This document shows, in pieces, positions 1 through 10,339 of a stretch of DNA of 64,000 nt (position 1 is the first letter of the stretch; every line of letters starts with the position of its first letter). The DNA comes from Vavraia culicis subsp. floridensis (Eukaryota > Microsporidia > Pleistophoridae). The stretch is taken from positions 1-64,000 of the forward strand of contig NW_007360615.1 in NCBI RefSeq assembly GCF_000192795.1, in the 5' to 3' direction. Below the pieces are notes generated by a model that was given only the letters and a program-made list of their open reading frames with translations, was not told the origin of the DNA and did no database searches. The position numbers and the translations under genes were made by a program.

Positions 1-1100
1 CTTTGCATTTACCTTTTAGGGCATATTTTATGTTTGCCTTATTCCTCTTCGCCGCGTTCTCTTAGGGCATGTATGCCACCACATCACTGATTCTTTGCTG
101 CATACAGCGTGTTTTCTGCTTTTCTTCTTTCTTCGATACCTTGATCACAAGACCAACCATTGTCACAAACATGCCCACATTCATCACAAAACATCTTCTT
201 CGTGCTTGTCCACATGCATTAACCTGCTGCTTCCCCAACCACTCTTATCACCATGCCTTTTTGCACGCTGTCAGGTTGATAGGTCGGTGCACTGCTTGGG
301 ACGAAAAAAGAGCATAACCTTAGTTTTCTTGTATTGTACTACTTTTACCGGCACAGACTCTTAAGAGCCAATTTATTTACATTATTTTTCTCGTTGCGGT
401 AAATTATTTGTCTGAGAATGCTTCTTGCTCATGGATACTAGATGATAAGTGTATGTTTATTTTTAATGAATGCGTTTCGTTTTCCGCTCGTTCAAGTCAC
501 CGTAACATATTAAACACAAATATATATGCGATATGTCTTTTAATTTTTTACCTTTCTAGACATTGCTTGGCCTTCTTACCAACTAAGCATGCACTGTGCT
601 GTTTTCCTAGATTTAGTTGGCAACAATTCTCAAATCCTGGGGTGACTGACTGATCTCTATTCACAATGCTAGCATATCAACCGGTCTATATACACGTTTA
701 GAGTTGCTCAAGATGTATAAAATGATATACAATGGATGAAGACATGTCTCTATGATTTGCAAACATCAGGTGCGTGCTGTTTGTCCGAGCACCCGTATTT
801 TCGTGAGGTCGATGTTTCTTGTACGCTTTCGATATTTTCTGCCGATATTCTGTGTAGCAGTTGTTAAATGTTCGTTTTTCTGTCTATGTTGCACTCGAGC
901 AACTTCACATGCACATGCACAATGCGTTTTGAAGGTACCTTCTGGCTGCAATATGTTGGTTGCGCTCAACTTTTTGCGACACTGCACAGCAAAACCTTAC
1001 CTAGCATTCATTAAAACGCTCTTTGTTAACTTCTCACCCCTGTTAACACCAGTTGCGGTTATGAGCCGTTTCACCACCTGCCACAAGGAGTGGGTTTAAA
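1..1100. other. intergenic, no supported gene
   Basis: Several short open frames occur on both strands, the longest ending just before the next start codon. None has a recognisable motif, and their residue composition (runs of Cys, His, Phe) is typical of non-coding sequence. I see no tRNA or repeat here. Confidence 0.6.
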
Positions 1101-2117
1101 ATGCAAATTTTTGAGTCCCTGATGCATAATGACGAAAAGATTATCGAATTTGTGAACGTACAACGGCTAAACAGAGGATACCAGTATCATTCGTGCAGCT
1201 ACTTGCATCTATCAATGCATTACTGGGTGACAACCGTCTTTAACGTTTTAGACTTTGCTGACAAGCAAATAGCCTCAGACACCATCAACTTTTTGAGACA
1301 GTGCAAAAATGACGATGGTGGGTACGGCTCAGCTAAGGGATATCCCTCAACTGTGTTCAACACCATGTTGGCTTGCCAGGTTGCAACAATGCTAGACCAA
1401 GATTTTTACGATGAGCGGACAATTGACTATGTGCTTAGCTGTTGCAGAAACGGCATTTTCTATGCCGAGAAATGTACTGATGGATTCATTGAAGAAGACA
1501 ACCGTTTTGTATGCGCAGCCTTGATTTCTTTAACTCTGCTGGATGTGTGCAGGCGGAAAAACATCGGTGTGTTCAACAAATGCTCTGGACTCGTAACCAA
1601 ATATGACATGAGTGAGGATTTTTTCAAGCTGTTGGAGAGAAAAGGATTCGAAAAGGATAAGACAATACTCTACCTGCTGAAGTGTTACAATATGGACGGC
1701 GGTTTTGGCTGTATTCCAGGTGCTGAGTCGCATTGTGGTCAGATATATGCATGTTTGGTCTCCTTGAAGCTACTTAACGCTCTGCATAGAGTAGACAAAG
1801 TACAAATCACGTTCTTTCTTATAAATCGCCAGGAGGCATCGGGCGGGCTGAATGGGCGGCCTTACAAGAAAGAAGATGTATGCTATTCGTTCTGGACACT
1901 TTGCAGCTTGGACATCCTAAACGGCACCAAGTATATCGACTGCGACAAGCTAAGGGAGTATATTCATAATTGCTGGTCGGATGACGGGGGCTATGCAGAT
2001 CGACCGGGTAATGTCAGCGACTGTTTCCATACAATGTATGCACTGCTGGGACTGCGCATTTTGGACGGAGACCAGCTTTGCAAAAGCGTACTTCATCTTG
2101 GAATGTATGTGCGATGA
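1101..2117 (+). CDS. BET2: Rab geranylgeranyltransferase (GGTase-II) beta subunit
   Basis: This is the catalytic beta subunit that, with an alpha subunit and Rab escort protein, attaches geranylgeranyl groups to C-terminal cysteines of Rab GTPases for vesicle traffic. Several copies of the prenyltransferase internal repeat are visible, each with a DGG/GGF/GGLNG-type core (NDDGGYGS, MDGGFGC, SGGLNGRPYKKEDVCYS, DDGGYADRPG). The zinc ligands can be placed: Asp and Cys in EDVCYS, and His in DCFHTMY. The GLNGRP and ADRPG signatures favour the Rab-type enzyme over farnesyltransferase beta or GGTase-I beta. The length of 338 residues is normal. A GGG run lies about 10 bases before the ATG. The alpha subunit is not in this window. 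Confidence 0.93.
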   Translation: MQIFESLMHNDEKIIEFVNVQRLNRGYQYHSCSYLHLSMHYWVTTVFNVLDFADKQIASDTINFLRQCKNDDGGYGSAKGYPSTVFNTMLACQVATMLDQDFYDERTIDYVLSCCRNGIFYAEKCTDGFIEEDNRFVCAALISLTLLDVCRRKNIGVFNKCSGLVTKYDMSEDFFKLLERKGFEKDKTILYLLKCYNMDGGFGCIPGAESHCGQIYACLVSLKLLNALHRVDKVQITFFLINRQEASGGLNGRPYKKEDVCYSFWTLCSLDILNGTKYIDCDKLREYIHNCWSDDGGYADRPGNVSDCFHTMYALLGLRILDGDQLCKSVLHLGMYVR

Positions 2118-2511
2118 AGTAAAAAGTTTTCGAACTACATGCCGTATGTTTAGGGCATTCCACATGCCAACCTGTTTATTATTTTAGCTTGTAACCGAGT
2201 CAGTACCACAATTCGTAATGGTGTAATATCACCGCACTTCTGTTCTCTCGATGGGTGTTCAGGTATGACAGTATGATGCAAGACATCCAAGCCCTCTGCG
2301 GTGATACAAAGACACTCGCTTAGTGCCGGCTGCTCCCAACCTTTTCTCGCGAAAAACTGTTAAACGCCACCAAAAAGTCTGCCTCCATGTTATAAACCAG
2401 CCCTGACAAGCACGACTGCTAGTGTCCCAGAACAAGCTGGGACAGAGAAATGAGCGAAACAACACACCAATAAGGAAATTACAGAGTTACCGGCTCATAA
2501 ACAAATTTTAA
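2118..2511. other. intergenic between convergent genes
   Basis: This gap separates the 3' ends of the prenyltransferase gene and the p24 gene. I see no coding signal or repeat in it. Confidence 0.6.
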
Positions 2512-3072
2512 CTAGACCCTTTTCCTCCTCTCGAACAGTCCAACCGTATCCTTGTGCAAATAATACACCATGAACATGGAAAAAATTATTTCTAGAACCA
2601 TAAAACATCGTATACGCCATTTGTAAACGGCCAGCTTCTTCGTGTATACGCTCATTCTTTCTATATACTCCGATGTTTGTTGGATAATAGATTTGAGTTT
2701 GTTCTCCAGCTCAGCAACAGACCGGACATTGCTGTCCTTCGCAATCGTGGTGGCCGTTATTTCGTTGTCTAGATCAGGAACGGTCAACTTAACATTCACT
2801 GCCTTGTTATGTTCATTTTTGAACATAAATGTAAACACTCCGTCTTCATCGCTCTTGGTATGTATTACACTAAAAGAAGTGTTCCATTCCCCAACATCCC
2901 TTCCCTTGCCATCTCTAATGTTCAAGGCCACATCTTTTCCGTCCTTTTCCGAGTACTCCAGCCGATATTCCAAGCCACCCTTTATATTTTCCTCGAATGA
3001 TCGTTCCTCTTCGGGTTTCAGTTCAAACACAAAGGCAATCGCTGCTCTAAGTAGGATGAAAAATTTTAGCAT
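2512..3072 (-). CDS. p24 (emp24/gp25L) cargo receptor, GOLD domain
   Basis: This is a type I membrane protein of the early secretory pathway, of the family that packages cargo into COPII and COPI vesicles between ER and Golgi. The 186-residue protein has a short N-terminal signal peptide (MLKFFILLRAAIAFVFE). A GOLD beta-sandwich follows to about residue 105, then a heptad-rich region (SVAELENKLKSIIQQ), one C-terminal membrane span (FMVLEIIFSMFMVYYL) and a short basic cytosolic tail ending FERRKRV. That tail agrees with family tails carrying aromatic and dibasic coat-binding signals. The ATG at 3072 is preferred because CCCC lies directly before it; the frame extends three codons further only from a TTG. 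GOLD-domain cysteines are absent, as in some fast-evolving members. Confidence 0.85.
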   Translation of the reverse strand: MLKFFILLRAAIAFVFELKPEEERSFEENIKGGLEYRLEYSEKDGKDVALNIRDGKGRDVGEWNTSFSVIHTKSDEDGVFTFMFKNEHNKAVNVKLTVPDLDNEITATTIAKDSNVRSVAELENKLKSIIQQTSEYIERMSVYTKKLAVYKWRIRCFMVLEIIFSMFMVYYLHKDTVGLFERRKRV

Positions 3073-4413
3073 GGGGTTCAAATTTGTTAAATTATTAAAA
3101 GCAGAATTAATTAGGTATGAAAGGCCTTACAGTTTGGTTGTTTTGGATTGGTAACGAAGGGCTAAGATTTGAGGGCAGGTGCATGCATTGAACTGTAAGT
3201 ACTTTTTGTTTAATGCCAATCTGTAAATCTTTATGCACGAGAAACAGGATGAATGATGTTTTTGGTGTGAATACCTGTATGTGTGATAAAGGGCTAAATT
3301 TACCACAATTCGCGTGGCATTTTTGCACAGCAGCCCTTGTGGCTAGGTACTTAAGTTCTCTAGATTACCTAGTTAAGTCCCGTCGGTTAGGAATGATGTA
3401 GATATGGAACAGTACTTAATTCAATGAACTGTGCATGATAAGCCTGAGCTCATAATGTGGTGCATAGCAGGCGTGAGATAGGTAGAGGATCTCACTTTGT
3501 CTCATGCACCACTCGCTCTATAAGATTTCTCGTCAGCCATCCTGTTGTAGTTTTCATTAGACACATATTTATTTCTCGTCTATCACATATTTTAATTAAG
3601 ATGAGGTGTTTGGCATCACTCAACGGTCTCAGCATTAAAAATTGTATCAATGTTAAATGCTGAACATCGTTTTCTATCCAAATACGACTTATGCCTTGGT
3701 CAACCTTTACTGTGGATCACTACAGGCTGACAATTCTGTTGGACAGAAACACACGAAAGTGTTACAGAGTGAGTAAACACTGTTCTCTTCCGATACCATG
3801 TCGTGCATACTGTGAGACCTTTCATCTTTACTTTTTAGATCGTGTTTTCTAGAGCAAGTAGAAACGATCTCAAATACTATCTCGTTTGTGTCGACACCGC
3901 AAAACAGACAAGCATAGTTACTAATATAGCCTTTAACCGCTGTAGACAAGATATTCACGGCTAGCCTCCGATCAGCCATTGTTGAGGAACAAACCAGGTT
4001 ATCTTCCTGCCGTTCTCATATTTTGGATAAATATGCTACAACAATGGGTAAAAATCCTACACTCACAATCGCATTCTCTGGTAATGCGTAGTCACTTATT
4101 ATACCAAATTTGGGTAGAAAATTGGTGCATATGCAGTGACCAAACACAGGATCTAATCAAACGACTAGCATGTGTACATCACAGATTCATTCATGCTCAT
4201 ATTACTGATACGTCGAACAAGTCGTTCCTTTGTGGCGCAGTGGTCGAGGTGCACAGTATTAAGTTTGGCGGTGTTTCCATCGCCAATTTTTGGCCTATTC
4301 CGTAATTGTGAGGCGCAGTGTTTCATATCAAATTTTTGTGACCAATCAGAACTCAAATAATTTTTTTCGTACCAATGTGCCATTAAATTAAGCCGTCCTC
4401 CCTCGTTCCCCGC
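3073..4413. other. intergenic, divergent p24 and cytidylate kinase genes
   Basis: A 90-codon frame with an ATG at 3979 (minus strand) is the only one that might be read, but it matches nothing I know and has no CCC signal. The long minus-strand frame at its right edge is antisense to the cytidylate kinase gene. Confidence 0.5.
4408..4411 (+). promoter_or_regulatory. CCCC start-proximal signal of cmk
   Basis: CCCC ends two bases before the ATG at 4414. It is a clear example of the signal found before most starts in this window. Confidence 0.6.
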
Positions 4414-5100
4414 ATGGCAAAAGTGTTCGAGATAGCTATCGATGGTCACGCAGGTGTGGGCAAAAGCACAACAGCTAAAAGAGTCGCTGATTTCTTTGGC
4501 TATACACACATCAACTCGGGTGATATATACCGCGCAATTACGTATGTATTTCTTAAGGAATATGGGAGCACCAAGGAGGACTTTAGAAAGGGATTGAACA
4601 GGGATCAGCTTGGCTTTTTGCGCACCGTCAAGATAGAGAATAACAGAAACGCTTTTCTCTACAAGGGCAAACCCTGCGAGTTGCGCACAGATGACGTAAA
4701 TGCTTTTGTGCCTTACATTGCTCAAATCAAGGAAGTGCGGGATCATGTACACAAAATACAGAACCGTCTTATTCGGCACGAAACCAAAGGAATTGTTATG
4801 GATGGACGGGATATCGGTAGTAATATCATGCCGAATGCTGAGCTTAAAGTGTATCTGACAGCAAGCGCTGAGGTCCGTGCAATGAGAAGATTCAAGGAAA
4901 GTGACGGCGATTACGACGACATCTTGGCACAGATCAAAAACAGGGACTTTATGGACACCAACAGGAAGCACGCGCCTCTCGTCAAGACCAGTGACGCTTT
5001 TGAAATTAATAACGACTGTTTAACGTTTGACGAGCAGGTCAAAATTATTATTGACAAGGTTATGGAGATCAAAAAGAAGGAATGTGATGGCTATCTGTGA
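4414..5100 (+). CDS. cmk: cytidylate kinase, bacterial Cmk type
   Basis: This enzyme phosphorylates CMP/dCMP to the diphosphate with ATP. The P-loop is DGHAGVGKST (about residues 10-19). The bacterial Cmk signature follows, with YTHINSGDIYRAIT (the D-[ST]-G-x-x-Y-R-A region), DGRDIGS and AELKVYLTASAEVRAMRR, and the late HAPLVKTSDAFEINN segment. This arrangement is that of bacterial Cmk, not of the eukaryotic UMP/CMP kinase, which is an adenylate kinase relative. At 228 residues the length is normal for Cmk. CCCC lies just before the ATG and the flanks are eukaryotic genes, so contamination is unlikely and the gene is probably an established transfer. Microsporidia depend on host nucleotides, which makes a nucleotide kinase plausible. 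Confidence 0.92.
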   Translation: MAKVFEIAIDGHAGVGKSTTAKRVADFFGYTHINSGDIYRAITYVFLKEYGSTKEDFRKGLNRDQLGFLRTVKIENNRNAFLYKGKPCELRTDDVNAFVPYIAQIKEVRDHVHKIQNRLIRHETKGIVMDGRDIGSNIMPNAELKVYLTASAEVRAMRRFKESDGDYDDILAQIKNRDFMDTNRKHAPLVKTSDAFEINNDCLTFDEQVKIIIDKVMEIKKKECDGYL

Positions 5101-6171
5101 CTTTAATAAAAGTGCTAAAGTACTGTTCTGCTTATACGCTTATGATCCTGTGCTGTTTCAGCTCATTATTGATTCTTTTGGCATTTTACCTGGTTGTAAA
5201 TCCTTGCATAGATCCTAGCCAATCGGCTCTTGGCCAAATAAACCGCGATGACCCAGAATGTGCATACAATACGCCTGAAGGAAGTACGCGGTAACTGGTT
5301 TTATCACCTGAAGTGACTGCTTCTTTGCAAGGACTAGCACCCCACATGAGCAATGATTCTGCTTGTACCGATTTGTAATTTGCCCTTTAGTACGATGGTG
5401 AAGCTATTACCTCAATGTTGATGCTACTAAAGTTGGAGCGCAGCACAAGGTTCTGCTAGGTTATCTCCTGTATTCAGCGCGGGGTTCACTCCTCCATCGC
5501 TTTTATGGCCCTTACATCTTTTCGCGGGTAGTGTATTGGTCAAGTACGATGAGGGTACCACAGCCATACTGTGTATTGAAAACACAGCATTTTTTATGTT
5601 TGTGTACTGCCGAACTGTTCTATCATTCTGTGGCAATCGATACAGCGCGTTGATATCTCCGTTATTTACCGGAGGAGACAAAAGAACTGTGTACTGCAAA
5701 CTGAAGATCTGGTGCTTCCTGCAAAAATAAAAGAAATGTTGATCGAAGACATGTGAGGTATGGCAGATATCTACGAAAAGCTCCGATGATTCTATTTGTA
5801 ATCTTATAAGTAGTTGCACTGCTCGGAATGTCGTAGTAGAGCGAAAATTTTGATAACAAAACAATTAGATAGGTGTTCGATGTCTAAGGACATGTTTTAC
5901 TCTTCCACCGCCCTATTCGATTGCTCAATTTCTTTTTTGTGAGATCTTGATCTACACGATGAATACTAACAGTCTTTCTGTATTGGACAACATTCATCCC
6001 CTGCAAATCAGTTGCCTTCGAAAAAGCAACCAAGGCCACTGTTTAATGCTAATACCGGAGTATCAGCATCGATAATCCACCATGTAACTGAATTCGGATC
6101 CTTGTACAGAACTGTGCCAGCGGTCACGCCATATGAACAAAAAATTCAGTGCTTACCCGAAAAATGTTTAT
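5101..6171. other. intergenic, convergent cmk and UBA4 genes
   Basis: A 50-codon frame from an ATG at 5142 has a hydrophobic stretch but no other support. A 145-codon minus-strand frame ending at 5427 begins only at a TTG and looks like noise. Confidence 0.5.
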
Positions 6172-7293
6172 TTATAGCGGAAAATCCGGATCAATATCTC
6201 GCTTGAAGCTAACTAGCCCGTCTTTAACCACTCGGCAGTCAATATTGTTGTCTAACAATGTTCTTGCCACCGCCTGAGCAGAGATTCCCTTAGCGCATAC
6301 AACAAGAGGCATCTTCTTTGTCAGCTTGTCCAAGTTGAACGAATCGATTGGAATGTTTCGCGATCCCTTTACATGCGCCAACACGAACATCTTTTCTTTA
6401 CGCACATCGATCAAATCATACTTGCTCGTATTATCAAAGTATTTGTTCCACGAAATTTTGTATTTCTCGTCTACCCTGACCAGCTGCTTATAGTTCAGTG
6501 TTATATTGGTGGATATGGCCTTTTTGTTACATGCCAGACATGTATTCTGTTTTTCCCTCAACTTTACATTCTTTATCTCACCTTCTTTTCCATCGTAGAT
6601 GAGCAGCTTGCTCCTTGTCTCAAAAAATATCATTTTGATGATTTCCACACTCAACAACGATCCTATTACCCCACAGATGCCACCCACAATTCCGGATTCG
6701 TTGCAACTCTCCGGGTTGCTCTTCGGTATCGGATACAGGCACCTATAACACGCATCGTTCTTACTAAACAGATATATCTCACCGTTCCATCTCAAAACCG
6801 ATGCGCACACAAACTGTTTATCCCTCGTATTATCGTTCAGCAGGTATCTTGTGCTTATATTGTCGCTGCAGTCCACTATAATGTCGTACTCATTCACCAT
6901 CTGTACGTTATCCTTTATTACAAACTCGTTATGTGTCTTCACGGTCAGCTCTGTATTCATTTTCAGCAGTTTGTCTTTCATCACCGAAACCTTACTTTTC
7001 CCGATGTCTTCCTCGTTGTAAATCACCTGCCTGTGCAGGTTTGTCATCTCTATTTTGTCGCCATCCGCAATGCCAATATGTTTAACTCCGCTTCCCACCA
7101 GGTACAGGCACACGGGAATGCCCAAGCCGCCGAGCCCCACCACCAAAATACGCGTGGCGAACAACTTCTTCTGGTTCTTTGGCGTGCATTCATCTAACAC
7201 AAGCTGCCGCAAATATCTTTTCGTGTCAGTAGGCGACAACTCCGAGGTGAAAAGATCTTTCTTTTTGGTTTTCTTCTCTTTTGAGGCGTTCAT
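6172..7293 (-). CDS. UBA4: UBA4/MOCS3-type E1 enzyme with rhodanese domain
   Basis: This protein activates the ubiquitin-like sulfur carrier Urm1 for thiolation of wobble uridine in tRNA. An adenylating ThiF/MoeB domain fills residues about 25-245: nucleotide loop GLGGLG at 53-58, TNLHRQ, and the adenylation-site DCSDN. Cys197 in ESCNESGIVGG aligns with the catalytic cysteine of MOCS3. Two CxxC pairs (182/185 and 252/255) form the structural zinc site. A rhodanese domain follows (about 290-373), with active-site Cys333 in VVCAKG. The 373 residues are shorter than the usual 440-460. CCCC sits two bases before the ATG. Whether Urm1 is encoded nearby cannot be seen. Confidence 0.93.
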   Translation of the reverse strand: MNASKEKKTKKKDLFTSELSPTDTKRYLRQLVLDECTPKNQKKLFATRILVVGLGGLGIPVCLYLVGSGVKHIGIADGDKIEMTNLHRQVIYNEEDIGKSKVSVMKDKLLKMNTELTVKTHNEFVIKDNVQMVNEYDIIVDCSDNISTRYLLNDNTRDKQFVCASVLRWNGEIYLFSKNDACYRCLYPIPKSNPESCNESGIVGGICGVIGSLLSVEIIKMIFFETRSKLLIYDGKEGEIKNVKLREKQNTCLACNKKAISTNITLNYKQLVRVDEKYKISWNKYFDNTSKYDLIDVRKEKMFVLAHVKGSRNIPIDSFNLDKLTKKMPLVVCAKGISAQAVARTLLDNNIDCRVVKDGLVSFKRDIDPDFPL

Positions 7294-7757
7294 CGGGGTA
7301 GAAGAAAAGCGAATAAAATATACCGCTTTACGGTATTGCTATCATACCAATGATAGGCTGTGGAAATGGCCCTTCCTACCAATACTAAATACATCACGTC
7401 TCCACATTAACAGGCAACTTAGCCAAATAATACAAAGTTTGATGATAGTACGTTTTATTAGGTGTGTTTCTACTACGTCAATGAAGTGAGATGGTGGCGA
7501 AAATTAACGAACTGTCAACAAATCACTTAAGACATGGAATTCGAACTTGCACAACCTTTAGTGTTACAGGCACAAAAATAATGTTCAGGCACAGCTACAT
7601 ATCTCATTGCACGGTTAACCACAGTTATATTTATTTGGTCTCAGGATTCATGTGCAATCAGTTAACTTATGTCCAATATCTTGGTTTTGCATTCTATTTG
7701 TGTGAACGGCTGGTCACATCATATTTTTTTTTAAAAAGATTCTCCCCTGCCCTTCGC
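7294..7757. other. intergenic, divergent UBA4 and SMC-like genes
   Basis: An open frame runs through the right part from 7491 in frame with the SMC gene, but its 89 residues before the P-loop region have no SMC character. CCC runs cluster immediately before the internal ATG at 7758, so I treat this stretch as 5' flank. Confidence 0.6.
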
Positions 7758-9845
7758 ATGCACATCGGCACCGTGAAGTATAAAAACTGCGTGATGGAAT
7801 TTTCAAAGCATGTAAATGTAATATGTGGCAACAACGGATCAGGTAAGAGCGTTTTGCTGACAGCATTGGATGGTTATGTGAAGGGCACGGACACAAAAAA
7901 TGATATTATCGGAGATGTGTCGCTCGATGGGGAGATTGGAGACGCTACCAAGGTATATTACATCAGGCAAAACGAAAAGATACAGGACGAAAACGGTATT
8001 GAAGAGAGGGTTAGGGAACAGTTCAATTACTATCAGATCAACACGATCATTGCGGAAGTACTTTCAAACTTAAATATAGAGAATGACGACTTGATGTACA
8101 GGTTGAGAAAAGTGGGTGTCAAGGTGAAAAATAATCTGCAGAAGTTCCTTGCACATAGAAAACTTATGAAGGAACGTGACAGGATAGAGAACTATATAAA
8201 AGTGAAAGAGAGTAAAGAGCTATGTGAGAAGATTATGGAGGTTCAGGACAAAATTAATCAGGAAGAAACCGTTGCAGACAATTTCGAGAATGATATGCTG
8301 CTGATGAAAAAGGACAGACTGGAAAAGGAGATCGTCAATCTGAAGAGTGAAGTAGAAAAAGATGGTCTAATGAACGATTTGGAGCGAAAAAAGGTTTTGT
8401 GGAGGGAGGAATCAAAGCTGAAGGAGAACGTTAAAAAGTACAGGAACGAAAAACGGGTGATAGACCTGATAGAGGTCGATGAAAATGCGATAAATGCGGT
8501 CGTTGCTGTGATCGGAAACAGATTGAAATGCAAGGTAGTGGACTATGAAGACGAAGCTCTTGAAAGGATTAGGTCCCTGAAATTCAGGCAAACATTCATA
8601 GTGATGGATAAGATCGAAGAAGTGGATAATAGAGAAGAGGAAAGCAGGTCTATGGTTCCATTAAAACATCTAATAAAGACAAAAAAGGAGTACTCCAGGC
8701 TGAAGAATTACCTTTTCAAGGATGTTTATCTAGTGAAAGATCTTGGTGAGGCGAATACTAGCAATCAAATATTGGTTACGCTAAAAGGTGAGGTATTACA
8801 TAAAAGCGGTGCCGTATCCGGGGGATATGATGAAAACAAGGAATATTACAGTCTTTTTACGGAAAAGAATGAGTATAGAAAAAACATAGCAAGACTAAAA
8901 GAAATTGAAAAAGAACTGAAGAATATAAAAGACAGCGAGTCGGACACTAACAGAAAGGAACTGATAAAAAAAATCATAAAGGAAAAGGAGGAGGAGCTAC
9001 AGAAGATTAAGATAAGCAGTAGTTATATAAATTTAAATCTGGAGCGGCTCAAGCTCGTATTGAACAGGCTAATCGAGCAAAAAGAAGTACTTGGCATCTT
9101 CCATGAGGAAGACATGGTGAATTTGCACCAAATAAATCTAAACGAGGAACTGGGTAAAATAAACAAGGAGCTGAGAACGATAATGATCAACAAACGAATC
9201 GATTACGAGGAGGTTGGTGCTAGGATTGATAAGTTATTCAAGAGAAATGAGGAATTGGTTAAACACAGAAAACGAATAGAAAAACTGGCAGAAAACTTGA
9301 AAAAAGAAAACGAGGACGGAATACATAGACATCTAAAAAATGTCCGTGACAAAATTGTTTATTACTATGATTTGATAAACGGGCAAGAAGAGAAAGACAG
9401 CAGGTATGGAAACAGTTCACCGGGAAAAGATGACACGTACAGTCAATTTATCAACACTGGAGCGAGTACATGTTTAGAGGACTACCAGAATAACAACCAG
9501 GGTTCTGAGGACAGCTCAGCTACAAAAAAACATGTAACAAGACCGGACAATTTCCTGAGTACGATTGGTTCGATGTCAGGCGGACAGCTGCAAATGTTAA
9601 CTATCTCACTGATGCTTAGTCTTAACGAAGTTCTTAACTACGACATCATTTTTCTTGACGAGATCGATTCTAATTTGGATGACAATAAAATCAGGAACCT
9701 GGAAAGAATATTTGCGGGGCTGAAGACGCAAATTGTTATCATTACGCACAGGAAAAACGGTTTGCTAGGAAACAAGTACTTTTGGATTGAAAAAGATTCT
9801 GTATCAGAAATAAGTAAGGTGGACATGGAGACAAGAATTGGCTGA
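7758..9845 (+). CDS. short SMC-family ATPase, possibly SMC3-like
   Basis: This is a chromosome-structure ATPase with all the SMC landmarks in 695 residues. It has an N-terminal Walker A (GNNGSGKS, about residue 27), a coiled coil from about 110 to 235, and a hinge about 240-350 closed by SGAVSGGY. A second coiled coil runs to about 540 and is followed by a polar linker rich in S, N and D. The ABC signature MSGGQLQ is near 604 and Walker B IIFLDEIDSNLDD near 631. The SGGY-type motif after the hinge is closest to SMC3 (cohesin), but Walker B differs from the usual DEIDxALD, so the paralog is uncertain. Typical SMC proteins have about 1,200 residues, so both arms are greatly shortened. The start at 7758 follows TCTCCCCTGCCC. 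Confidence 0.82.
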   Translation: MHIGTVKYKNCVMEFSKHVNVICGNNGSGKSVLLTALDGYVKGTDTKNDIIGDVSLDGEIGDATKVYYIRQNEKIQDENGIEERVREQFNYYQINTIIAEVLSNLNIENDDLMYRLRKVGVKVKNNLQKFLAHRKLMKERDRIENYIKVKESKELCEKIMEVQDKINQEETVADNFENDMLLMKKDRLEKEIVNLKSEVEKDGLMNDLERKKVLWREESKLKENVKKYRNEKRVIDLIEVDENAINAVVAVIGNRLKCKVVDYEDEALERIRSLKFRQTFIVMDKIEEVDNREEESRSMVPLKHLIKTKKEYSRLKNYLFKDVYLVKDLGEANTSNQILVTLKGEVLHKSGAVSGGYDENKEYYSLFTEKNEYRKNIARLKEIEKELKNIKDSESDTNRKELIKKIIKEKEEELQKIKISSSYINLNLERLKLVLNRLIEQKEVLGIFHEEDMVNLHQINLNEELGKINKELRTIMINKRIDYEEVGARIDKLFKRNEELVKHRKRIEKLAENLKKENEDGIHRHLKNVRDKIVYYYDLINGQEEKDSRYGNSSPGKDDTYSQFINTGASTCLEDYQNNNQGSEDSSATKKHVTRPDNFLSTIGSMSGGQLQMLTISLMLSLNEVLNYDIIFLDEIDSNLDDNKIRNLERIFAGLKTQIVIITHRKNGLLGNKYFWIEKDSVSEISKVDMETRIG

Positions 9846-10099
9846 GAAGTAATACCTGGTAAAGATGTTGTCGTTCTTGTCGATTATTTTACGTGCTAGG
9901 CTGGCTTTCGCTTGGTCATATTTACCTGCAACGCAGCTATATTACATAGGAACTACATTGGATAACGGCAGCGATCAAGCTCTGGTCAATGAATATGCAC
10001 CGCAGTTACATGCCGTCAACAAATGCATCGTAATCATAAACACTGAACATGAATAATCGGCAGCCCGTTTGAAAACCGCACATGTTGTGAAAGTTAAAT

Positions 10100-10339
10100 T
10101 TATTTGTGTCTCTCAATCACCTGAGTAGTTTCTTCTATCAGCGATAGCTTTTTAAATAAATCATACGTAGATTTTTTGAGTGAGGTGAAACTTGAGCACG
10201 ATATATTCACAACCACAGCACCGTCCTCTGCGTTATAGGTCGTCTGCGAATCATCTCTATGGTCTCTATCTACTTCCAAAATCCTTTTGATGTTATGCGG
10301 GTCCTTGTGCCGGATCCTGAATGTCGATGAAAAATCCAT
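10100..10339 (-). CDS. PCC1: PCC1-like KEOPS subunit
   Basis: PCC1 is the small dimerising subunit of KEOPS/EKC, which makes the t6A modification on tRNAs reading ANN codons. The 79 residues match the family's size and order. A strand with KRILEVDRDHRD is followed by a short linker, then AVVVNISCSSFTSLKKSTYDLFKKLSL, equivalent to the conserved strand and the helix carrying the family's LR-x-S-x-x-x-F-like core. The end is ETTQVIERHK. CCCC occurs about eight bases before the ATG. The match is by pattern, and the protein is too small for certainty. No other KEOPS subunit is in the window. Confidence 0.72.
   Translation of the reverse strand: MDFSSTFRIRHKDPHNIKRILEVDRDHRDDSQTTYNAEDGAVVVNISCSSFTSLKKSTYDLFKKLSLIEETTQVIERHK

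Noticed and set aside
752..1099. 115-codon plus-strand frame ending just before the prenyltransferase gene
   Set aside because: Composition is non-coding-like; most probably 5' flank that happens to lack stops.
3707..3979. 90-codon minus-strand frame with ATG
   Set aside because: Possible but without motif, start signal or neighbour support.
4165..4971. 268-codon minus-strand frame
   Set aside because: It is antisense to the well-supported cytidylate kinase gene and has no motif; a shadow frame.
5427..5864. 145-codon minus-strand frame in the cmk-UBA4 gap
   Set aside because: Begins only at TTG, no motif, no CCC signal.
6373..7197. 274-codon plus-strand frame
   Set aside because: Antisense to UBA4, Cys/Phe/Val-rich, no motif.
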